5,100 nucleotides of DNA from Candidatus Cloacimonadota bacterium (GTDB lineage: Bacteria > Cloacimonadota > Cloacimonadia > Cloacimonadales > Cloacimonadaceae): contig JAQUJJ010000206.1 in NCBI GenBank assembly GCA_028681035.1, positions 1 to 5,100 of the forward strand, read 5' to 3'. The notes below the pieces were generated by a model. That model was not told the origin of the DNA. It was given only the letters and a program-made list of their open reading frames with translations, and ran no database searches. Below are positions 1 to 5,100 of this stretch, piece by piece. Within the stretch, counting starts at the first letter, position 1. Each line of letters opens with the position of its first letter. Position numbers and translations under genes: made by a program.

Positions 1-480
1 TATTACCGTTCGCATCTCCAACAGCGAAATACGTGTTGGTTTCGGAACTTGAAACTTTTGTGTCACACAGCAAACCGCCAACACCACCTGCACCTTGGAG
101 AGTTCCCGACAAATCTAAGCCCCATGTGTAGTAGGAAATATTTGTTCCAGGAGTGACGTGATCAATGATTATTTCAACCGCAATGTTCCATCCGTCCCAG
201 ATGTAGTTGCGAGTTTCGATGGGATTCCATGTTCCGGGGTTGGTTCCCGGTGTCATAGGATATCCGGGATCTCTGTCAAAAAGTTGTTTCTTGACTTTTT
301 CAACCCGTAGATTCTGATGATTGTATCGGTACTCAAACATACATGCGCCGTTGGTGGTGTCCCAGTAGTCAGGTTTTGAGGCGATGAGGCGGTTTTCACC
401 GTCATAGGTGTGATGCCACTTCTGTCCATCCCATGTCATGTTGCCGTCGTCATCATGGGCAAGAGAGGCCGATGTTTCAC
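1..480 (-). repeat. paralogous Rhs segment, left copy
   Basis: This segment corresponds to 4618-5097 at a constant offset of 4617, with no insertion or deletion between the copies. The copies are diverged at DNA level but share long identical peptide runs, such as TNISYYTWGLDLSGT and QGAGGVGGL. It encodes the last part of the YD shell just before the RHS core, so the unseen sequence left of position 1 should encode the core and tip of the second Rhs protein. Confidence 0.8.
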
Positions 481-3055
481 CCGTATTTACGGCTGTGTAT
501 TGGTTGCGATGGTTTGCCGTATAGACGCTGGAAACGGAACCGACAGTGGAAGTCTGTCTATTACCGATATCATCATAGACAATGCTTTGTTCAGTGGCGT
601 TCATCACAGCGTTGGTTACCTCATCGCGGGTATTATAATCAAATTTATTGGTGACAGTCGATCCGTTATAATAATCGATGCGGCTGGTTCGCTTTCCGGT
701 GCTGTCATTGGAGTAATTAAAAGATGAAACCACAGAGGGCACAGGGGCCACAAAGGAGTTAGTAACGGTTGAAATGAGGTCCCGGTTGGGTTCGTATGTG
801 CGTGTAACGATTATATTTGTTGTGCCTGTTGAAGGAGTTGTGGCTGTATAACCACTGACAAGTTGCGTCCCCGGTAGATATGTATATGTGAATACGTTAG
901 TTTCTGAACCTATGATTGAGGTGACGGTGCTGAGACGATTAAAAACGTCATAGCCGTATTGAATTGTTAAACACGGATGTTCAGGATATGCAGGATTGAA
1001 GGTGAATTGCGAATAACGCCCGTGTGAATCATAGCTGCGGGTTATGACTGCGAAGGCTTTTGTTTCGGCGATTAGTCTGCCTTTTGAATCGTAGTCGAAT
1101 GTGGTTGTGCCGTTTCCATCCTCGGCTTTCGCAAGCTGACCTACGAGGTTATAGGTATTGGTTATGCTCGGCGTGTTATCGCTGTATTCAGTCGTGCGGG
1201 TTGAACCAATAGCTGTGTCAGTATAACCATAGCTGGTAGTGATATTACGAGTCCATTTTCGGGATTCCATGCGTCCGTCGCTGAGATATGTATATTCCGT
1301 TCCCTTGCCGTCAGCATAGAGTTTTTTTGTGATCGCGCCAGTATATGGATCATAGCACCAGCAGGTGATATCGGAGTCGCCGCTTTCATCACGCCAAGTG
1401 TGAAGTTCTGCCATGCGTCCCGCCGAATCAAAAACCGTTGCATTTGGATATGTTGCTCCTTCACTGCGATACAGCTGTCCATTACCGGAATAATAGTTTA
1501 CCGTTTGATTGCCCTGCGGATCGGTGACGGTGATTTTGTACGCTCCGGGTTTTCCCTCAACCGTTTGTTGTGTGCTGTAACTCGTTGTGTTCGTGCCACT
1601 TGTTGTAATCTCGCCGACCGTCGCCATGCTTCCGTCATCATGATATATAACAACACTCTTTAATTCGCGTCCATTCGCGTAATTCGTAGTTTTAGTTCTT
1701 CTAGAAAACCCATCATAAAAATGTTCTGTCACACCGCCAAGGCTGTTGCTTGAGCACGTCTCATGTCCCGCTACGTAATAATTGATATTGGTTGTGTTAA
1801 ACGTAACATCAACGCTCTTGGCGATCTTAGCAGCATTTGCTGGATCAATTGACTCCATGTTAATGATTGTATTTCCATCGGCATCAATTGATATAGAGCA
1901 GCTGTTATTCTCAAGCGTCAAGCCTGTGAGTTGCGTTCTGTGGACTGATGTTGTCAGTGCGTCCTCACCAGGCTTATAGAATATTGAGGTCGTGCGTCTC
2001 CACCACTCTCCTTCTGTGAGCTCTGTGCTCTCTGTGGTTAAATTTATTACATATTTATCCAATAGAACAACATTCGCCAACATAAAATTCAGCGGATCAA
2101 AGTCAAGCGTCTGTCCAGCTGTTACACTAATTGTCGCAGTTCTTTCCCCAAGTTGATTGTAATCAAAGACCGTTGACGCTCCGTCGTGGTTTATGGTCTG
2201 GATAATTTGCCCCGTATAATTATAGATATTGGAAGTTGTCAGCATTACTCCTCCAGCTCCCACTCTTGAACTGGCCACAACCCGCCCAAGGAAATCGCTG
2301 GTTGTAACGGATTGCGTGAGCCAATCTCCATCACCAAATTTTACAAAAGAAGTTCTTACCTCGCCGCCATCGGGTTGCGTCTCAGATTCGATCTTCGTCG
2401 CCTTAATATGGTCTATGCCTGAGACGGGATCGCTCCACTCCTGTCTGGTTGTTGTCGCGCCGCCAGCCACATCGGTTACAGTGGTTTTGATTCCGCGGTT
2501 GTATGTGATGTCGAAGTTGCTGCTGCAGTTGGTTATGTTGGTTACTGCGTTACCCGTTGAGTCAATGGTGATGCGGTAGTTGTCAGTCCCGCTGGGATAG
2601 GTGGTTGCGTTGGTCTGCGCATGGTAGCCGCTGGCTGCATTGCCGAGTTCATCGCTGGCAACATAATGAATGCTGTATATCTCCCGTCCGATGGGGTCGG
2701 TCACGGTATGGTTTGCGGGAAAGTTTCCGCCTGCTCCAGGGAGACCTCCCTGTGAGATGTAGAGGGTCTTTGATTCGCCGGCATTAATTAAGGGGGGTGC
2801 GATCTGTACGGTTACCTCTCCGTCGCGGGCGACGGTGTTGATGACGCGGCAGCAACCCCAATAAAAAGACTTCATCTTTTTATAGTAATCCATTACACGG
2901 ATTTGAAAAGATTTAAACATGAAAACGAGTGCTGTATGAATTAGAAAAAAATCACCACAAAGCATAAAGATTTGCTCTGGATGCCAAGCTTTTTCTTCTG
3001 CGAGGTCTTGCCCAAAGGCGGCTTGACAACCTTTTATATAGTGTTCTTTTTTCAT
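1..3055 (-). CDS. Rhs/YD-repeat protein, second paralogue, 3' end beyond the window
   Basis: I walked this frame codon by codon and found no stop from 3115 down to position 2, so at least 1018 codons from ATG 3055 are visible and the stop lies off the left edge. Degenerate YD repeats run through most of it: FDSAGRMAELHTW, FDYDSKGRLIAE, YDVFNRLSTVTS, FDYNTRDEVTNAV, YDDIGNRQTSTV and, near the left end, DGNMTWDGQKW followed by DGENRLIAS and YYTWGLDLSG. Proteins of this type fold as a large beta-shell around a C-terminal tip and are usually surface or secreted. The core domain and tip are not in the window. The start is unsure: ATG 3055 has an AGG seven bases upstream, but residues before about 2875 do not look like Rhs sequence. 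ATG 2920, 2893 and 2875 are alternatives without a convincing ribosome binding site. No signal peptide is obvious, so the gene may be a 5'-truncated or displaced copy. Two short repeats lie inside it. Confidence 0.88.
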   Translation of the reverse strand, partial: MKKEHYIKGCQAAFGQDLAEEKAWHPEQIFMLCGDFFLIHTALVFMFKSFQIRVMDYYKKMKSFYWGCCRVINTVARDGEVTVQIAPPLINAGESKTLYISQGGLPGAGGNFPANHTVTDPIGREIYSIHYVASDELGNAASGYHAQTNATTYPSGTDNYRITIDSTGNAVTNITNCSSNFDITYNRGIKTTVTDVAGGATTTRQEWSDPVSGIDHIKATKIESETQPDGGEVRTSFVKFGDGDWLTQSVTTSDFLGRVVASSRVGAGGVMLTTSNIYNYTGQIIQTINHDGASTVFDYNQLGERTATISVTAGQTLDFDPLNFMLANVVLLDKYVINLTTESTELTEGEWWRRTTSIFYKPGEDALTTSVHRTQLTGLTLENNSCSISIDADGNTIINMESIDPANAAKIAKSVDVTFNTTNINYYVAGHETCSSNSLGGVTEHFYDGFSRRTKTTNYANGRELKSVVIYHDDGSMATVGEITTSGTNTTSYSTQQTVEGKPGAYKITVTDPQGNQTVNYYSGNGQLYRSEGATYPNATVFDSAGRMAELHTWRDESGDSDITCWCYDPYTGAITKKLYADGKGTEYTYLSDGRMESRKWTRNITTSYGYTDTAIGSTRTTEYSDNTPSITNTYNLVGQLAKAEDGNGTTTFDYDSKGRLIAETKAFAVITRSYDSHGRYSQFTFNPAYPEHPCLTIQYGYDVFNRLSTVTSIIGSETNVFTYTYLPGTQLVSGYTATTPSTGTTNIIVTRTYEPNRDLISTVTNSFVAPVPSVVSSFNYSNDSTGKRTSRIDYYNGSTVTNKFDYNTRDEVTNAVMNATEQSIVYDDIGNRQTSTVGSVSSVYTANHRNQYTAVNTGETSASLAHDDDGNMTWDGQKWHHTYDGENRLIASKPDYWDTTNGACMFEYRYNHQNLRVEKVKKQLFDRDPGYPMTPGTNPGTWNPIETRNYIWDGWNIAVEIIIDHVTPGTNISYYTWGLDLSGTLQGAGGVGGLLCDTKVSSSETNTYFAVGDANGN
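728..758 (+). repeat. short CACAGAG-type dispersed repeat inside the second Rhs gene (copy A)
   Basis: On the plus strand the block reads AACCACAGAGGGCACAG then GGGCCACAAAGGAG. It matches the reverse complement of the block at 2008-2040 almost base for base. On the coding strand it is translated as part of SFVAPVPSVVSSF without breaking the frame. Similar 'ACCACAGAG...CACAGAG' blocks are familiar to me from intergenic DNA of several environmental bacteria, but I cannot confirm the genome-wide copy number here. Confidence 0.6.
2008..2041 (-). repeat. short CACAGAG-type dispersed repeat inside the second Rhs gene (copy B, inverted)
   Basis: On the minus strand the block reads TTAACCACAGAGAGCACAG then AGCTCACAGAAGGAG, the same unit as 728-758 in the opposite orientation. 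Internally it is a triplication of a CACAGAG-like word. It is translated as LTTESTELTEGE, a repetitive Thr/Glu peptide unlike the surrounding Rhs sequence, so it looks like an in-frame insertion. Confidence 0.6.
2890..2914 (+). repeat. degenerate TTACACGGATTT repeat fragment in the spacer
   Basis: The plus strand contains CATTACACGGATTTGAAAAG followed by ATTT. It resembles one and a half units of the ACGGATT-type short intergenic repeats that often accompany CACAGAG-type repeats. It lies right at the point where recognisable Rhs coding sequence begins. The identification is by style only. Confidence 0.25.
2951..2970 (+). repeat. degenerate ACCACAAAGCA-type repeat fragment in the spacer
   Basis: The plus strand reads ATCACCACAAAGCATAAAGA, which resembles a decayed single unit of the CACAGAG/CACAAAG repeat type found at 728-758. 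Only one imperfect unit is present, so the relation is suggestive. Confidence 0.3.
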
Positions 3056-3068
3056 CTTAAAACCTGCC
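3056..3068 (-). promoter_or_regulatory. possible ribosome binding site for the second Rhs gene
   Basis: Read on the minus strand, GGCAGG is followed by TTTTAAG and then ATG at 3055. The AGG lies seven bases before the start, which is a usable spacing. The match to the Shine-Dalgarno consensus is short, so this only mildly favours ATG 3055 over the downstream ATGs at 2920, 2893 and 2875. Confidence 0.3.
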
Positions 3069-3115
3069 GAATTATTATCGTGGGCATCTCCAAAAAGTCC
3101 TTTGGCGCGATTGAA

Positions 3116-3697
3116 CTAAGGCACCGCTACAGTTTCTAGTAAATTGGTAATAGCAGAATATTCTATAGGGCCAATTTGACTGCAAGGATACTTTCTTTCT
3201 CTAGCAAGGCATTCAAGTGCATCAACCGCCGATTTTTGAATTACAACATCTTTGTCATGTAGCATTTCTTCCAGCGGCGGGATTGCATCTGGAAGACCTG
3301 AATGTCCTAATGCAGCTATAACATCATGACGTGATACATAGTCAGGATTCTTAAGAATATTTGCTAATTGAGTGACGGTTGGTTTATCAACAACACCGCA
3401 TGATCCAAGATAGCCAAGTCCTTGAGCTGCATACATACGAATCTCGGCATTGTTATCTTGCAAACATTTAAGTAAAGGATTAAGTGCGTCAGAATGACTT
3501 GTATACGCAATTAAGCTAATCGCATGAACTCGTACATTCATGCGCTTATGAGACAACATCTTTTCCAGCATGACAACATTATCTTGTTCACCCCAGCGCT
3601 TCATTTTCACTTCTAATGAATCGCATCCTGTGTGAATGGCTGCTGAAACCACTAATACGATCATTAATAAAATGGATTGAAAAATAGAATGTTTCAT
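3116..3697 (-). CDS. HEAT-repeat exported protein, probable lipoprotein; candidate immunity protein
   Basis: From ATG 3697 the product has 193 residues. Residues 1-25 form an export signal: MKHS, a hydrophobic run IFQSILLMIVLVVSAAI, then HTGC with Cys25 as the likely lipidated residue. The lipobox is imperfect because His is at -3 where Leu/Val/Ile is usual. The rest holds about four HEAT/PBS-lyase-like helical repeats near residues 38-67, 68-100, 104-136 and 136-168, shown by phrases such as NVRVHAISLIAY, EIRMYAAQGLGYLG and VVIQKSAVDALECLA. HEAT repeats bind partner proteins and carry no catalysis themselves. The gene begins 45 bases after the stop of the upstream Rhs gene, or 6 bases if GTG 3736 is used; I prefer 3697 because it puts the signal peptide at the N-terminus. 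No clear ribosome binding site is visible. The position right after an Rhs tip suggests an immunity protein acting in the envelope, but this is inferred from context only. Confidence 0.82.
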   Translation of the reverse strand: MKHSIFQSILLMIVLVVSAAIHTGCDSLEVKMKRWGEQDNVVMLEKMLSHKRMNVRVHAISLIAYTSHSDALNPLLKCLQDNNAEIRMYAAQGLGYLGSCGVVDKPTVTQLANILKNPDYVSRHDVIAALGHSGLPDAIPPLEEMLHDKDVVIQKSAVDALECLARERKYPCSQIGPIEYSAITNLLETVAVP

Positions 3698-3742
3698 AAT
3701 GTTTGTCGCCATTAGGGTTGTACAAAATAACTTCACATAAAC

Positions 3743-5100
3743 TTAATAAGTGATTGTGAGAGTTGAACCATTAGATTCGCCACTTATGAAAGCACAATTC
3801 CTGCTTCCGCCTAATTCTTCATTTGTCGTCAAATCACGAACTCTCACACTTACCGTGATGGACGTATCCCCATCTCTGACAGGGTACGTTGCTTCCATTA
3901 CATAGCCAATACCACCATCAAAACCAAAGTTATAACCCCAAAGTGTTTCAACCTTGTTTCCGCGATTGCCTCCGCTGAAATATACCTGTGGCTGATATCG
4001 TAATGCATTTACACCGCCCCCTAGACCACGATCACGTTCTTCCCCATTCCAAACTGCGCATTTATCACATCCTGACACATTTGGATCATATTTATTTCCA
4101 AATCCTCCTTTTGGCTTTAAACCGATAACAAGGAGAAATGCCTTTGGACATTTCCAAGACTTTTTCTTATATGGCTTAGAAGTTGGAGGAAATATTTCTT
4201 CATCGAAAGTTTTTCCGAACACAGTATTTTTATATCTAAGTTTTTTCGCTGTCACTCGCAAACAGCTACAGATATTAAAAGTTTTTTTCGGCCCGGTCGT
4301 ACCTGTTCCTCCTCCATTACCCCCTGAAGCTTCGCGACCTAGAATATCAAAAAAGTTTATGGGGTTATTGTAAGTGAATCCGTAAAGATTTAACCCTCCG
4401 TCTTCAGTGATCGGGTCTCTGGAGAGCCAGCACTCGAGGATTGGATTATAGTAGCGGGATCCGTAGTAATACAGTCCGGTTTCGGGGTCATAGTATTTGG
4501 TTGAGAAGCGGAAGGAAAGATCGTCTGCAATTGAACCGGATTGAGCGGTTATTTTACCGAAAGCATTATATTCATAATGCGCTTTGATTGCTCCGGTGTT
4601 ATCAATGTATTCCGTCACATTTCCGTTTGCGTCACCAAGAGCGTAATAGGTGTTGGTGCTTGAAGGGGTTGTTTTTGTTTCACAGAATAAGCCGCCGACA
4701 CCACCGGCCCCTTGGCGTGTGCCGGACAAATCTAAACCCCATGTGTAGTAGCTGATGTTTGTTGTGAAAAGCGTTTGATCGATGATAATCTCTGCTATAA
4801 TATTCCAGTCGTCCCAGATGAATCGGCGGGTTTCCAAAGCACTCCATGCACCCTGTAAATCATCATATGATGGAGGATAAGAGACGTAGCGACCTGCCAT
4901 TATGCTTATGGTTTTTGAAACACGCCGATTCATATAATCGTAGGTGTAATCGATGCGGGTCGCTCCGTTGGTGGTGCCCCAATAGTCAGGAGCGGAGCTG
5001 ATGAGACGGTTTTCAGCATCCCATGAGTGAGCCCACTTCTGCCCGTCCCATGTTAGGTTGCCGTCAAGGTCATGTGTTGGAGTAAAGGATATGCCGCCGG
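3743..5100 (-). CDS. Rhs protein with RHS-associated core and unassigned C-terminal tip, 5' end beyond the window
   Basis: The frame is open from the right edge to TAA at 3745-3743, giving 451 visible residues. ATG 4933 is an internal methionine: upstream codons continue the Rhs pattern (DGNLTWDGQKW, DAENRLISS, IDYTYDYMNRR). In order, the visible part contains YD-repeat shell, YYTWGLDLSG followed by GAGGVGGL, GDANGNVTEYID, and the RHS-associated core with YYDPETGLYYYGSRYYNP, LSRDPITEDGGLNLYGF and NNPINFFDILGR. After this comes a Gly-rich linker (GGNGGGTGTTG) and a tip of about 195 residues. In characterised Rhs proteins the shell encloses the tip, which is cut free next to the core and is often a toxin delivered to other cells. 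The following HEAT-repeat gene starts within 45 bases and is probably co-transcribed. The tip is AT-richer than the core, consistent with a separately acquired module. The Rhs assignment is secure; the toxin role is inferred. Confidence 0.92.
   Translation of the reverse strand, partial: GGISFTPTHDLDGNLTWDGQKWAHSWDAENRLISSAPDYWGTTNGATRIDYTYDYMNRRVSKTISIMAGRYVSYPPSYDDLQGAWSALETRRFIWDDWNIIAEIIIDQTLFTTNISYYTWGLDLSGTRQGAGGVGGLFCETKTTPSSTNTYYALGDANGNVTEYIDNTGAIKAHYEYNAFGKITAQSGSIADDLSFRFSTKYYDPETGLYYYGSRYYNPILECWLSRDPITEDGGLNLYGFTYNNPINFFDILGREASGGNGGGTGTTGPKKTFNICSCLRVTAKKLRYKNTVFGKTFDEEIFPPTSKPYKKKSWKCPKAFLLVIGLKPKGGFGNKYDPNVSGCDKCAVWNGEERDRGLGGGVNALRYQPQVYFSGGNRGNKVETLWGYNFGFDGGIGYVMEATYPVRDGDTSITVSVRVRDLTTNEELGGSRNCAFISGESNGSTLTITY
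3746..4330 (-). other. unassigned C-terminal tip domain of the first Rhs protein
   Basis: This stretch encodes the roughly 195 residues that follow the conserved DILGR end of the RHS core. It opens with a Gly-rich linker. It then has a Lys-rich half with Cys residues in CSC, CPK and CDKC arrangements (CxC, C, CxxC), followed by a half rich in Gly and alternating beta-type residues (YQPQVYFSGGN, TLWGYNFGFDGG, TSITVSVRVRDL) that ends in STLTITY. No nuclease, deaminase, ADP-ribosyltransferase, protease or pore-forming motif is recognisable. The C-terminal half reads like a beta-sandwich or barrel, so a binding or adhesive role is as possible as a toxin. The four N-terminal Cys clusters could hold a metal ion or form disulfides after export. 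Confidence 0.6.
4618..5097 (-). repeat. paralogous Rhs segment, right copy
   Basis: This is the partner of 1-480 in the first Rhs gene. Anchors that line up at offset 4617 include the CCGTT at 4623 against 6, the ATG of CCCATGTGTAGTAG at 4741 against 124, and the Arg codon at 4922 against 305. Over the 72 residues from ETR to GDANGN I count 53 identical positions. The similarity probably continues beyond the right edge. Confidence 0.8.

Larger units (their letters stand above)
2876..3115 (-). other. spacer between the HEAT gene and the Rhs shell, open in the Rhs frame
   Basis: These 240 bases separate the TAG stop of the HEAT-repeat gene (3118-3116) from the first Rhs-like codons. The frame of the downstream Rhs gene is open throughout and happens to be the same frame as the HEAT gene. 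Its translation includes MKKEHYIKGCQAAFGQ and a hydrophobic stretch, FMLCGDFFLIHTALVFMF, that looks neither like Rhs sequence nor like a good signal peptide because acidic and Trp/Pro residues precede it. Fragments resembling dispersed repeats occur at 2890-2914 and 2951-2970. I found no convincing sigma-70 promoter or terminator hairpin on the minus strand. It may be an N-terminal extension, a non-coding leader, or a recombination scar left when an Rhs gene lost its 5' end. Confidence 0.5.

Noticed and set aside
410..727. Plus-strand open frames at 410-727 and 433-654
   Set aside because: They lie antisense to the continuous Rhs frame and their translations show no family pattern; they are shadows of the YD-repeat coding sequence.
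1162..1482. Minus-strand open frame of 106 residues
   Set aside because: It is a different frame of the same strand inside the Rhs gene, which reads as clear YD repeats (for example YTYLSDGRMESRKW) over the same bases.
1400..2787. Plus-strand open frames at 1400-1663, 1782-1979, 2229-2579 and 2605-2787
   Set aside because: All are antisense to the Rhs frame, lack coherent domains and have no convincing ribosome binding sites.
3023..3040. TTGACA followed by TATATA on the plus strand, resembling a promoter
   Set aside because: The two hexamers are only 6 bases apart rather than about 17, and no plus-strand gene follows.
3698..3736. GTG 3736 as start of the HEAT gene, giving 13 extra residues
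   Set aside because: It would put 13 residues ahead of an otherwise well-formed signal peptide; neither start has a clear ribosome binding site, so the signal peptide decides for ATG 3697.
4931..4933. ATG 4933 as the true start of the first Rhs gene
   Set aside because: The frame stays open to the right edge and the upstream codons continue YD-repeat sequence that matches the paralogue at 305-480, so the methionine is internal.
1..5100. CRISPR array, tRNA, rRNA or insertion sequence
   Set aside because: No regularly spaced direct repeats, no tRNA-like cloverleaf, no rRNA sequence and no transposase motifs were seen on either strand.

Overview
All believable coding sequence in this window lies on the minus strand, so the genes are read from right to left. 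The window looks like a bacterial accessory region built around Rhs/YD-repeat proteins. The Rhs wording (repeated YxxxNR/YDxxGR units, the motif YYTWGLDLSG followed by GAGGVGGL, and frequent Thr/Asn-rich strands) is what I associate with large Rhs proteins of the Planctomycetes-Verrucomicrobia-Lentisphaerae/Kiritimatiellota group. That placement rests on style only and is tentative; no RNA gene or housekeeping gene is present to confirm it.

Layout in the direction of transcription: (1) 5100-3743 is the 3' part of an Rhs gene whose 5' end lies beyond the right edge. It holds the end of the YD-repeat shell, a clear RHS-associated core domain, a glycine-rich linker and a C-terminal tip of about 195 residues that I cannot assign to a family. 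(2) 3697-3116 is a small gene starting just downstream. It encodes a likely exported protein (probable lipoprotein) made of about four HEAT-like helical repeats. (3) 3115-2876 is a spacer with no stop codon in the downstream frame; it may be an N-terminal extension or the remnant of older sequence. (4) From 3055 (or 2875) to the left edge runs a second long Rhs/YD-repeat gene. Its reading frame is open over at least 1018 codons, and its own core end and tip lie beyond position 1.

The two Rhs genes are paralogues. Positions 1-480 and 4618-5097 align without any indel at a constant offset of 4617, and in a 72-residue stretch I count 53 identities. The unit 'Rhs end + unique tip + small following gene + next Rhs gene' is the organisation expected of a polymorphic toxin locus, with tip and neighbour as toxin and immunity candidates. 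The effector role is inferred; nothing in the tip identifies an enzymatic activity.

A second unusual signal is a short CACAGAG-type repeat that occurs twice inside the second Rhs gene in opposite orientations. Both copies keep the frame open and are translated into unrelated peptides. Weaker sequences of similar style occur in the 2876-3060 spacer.
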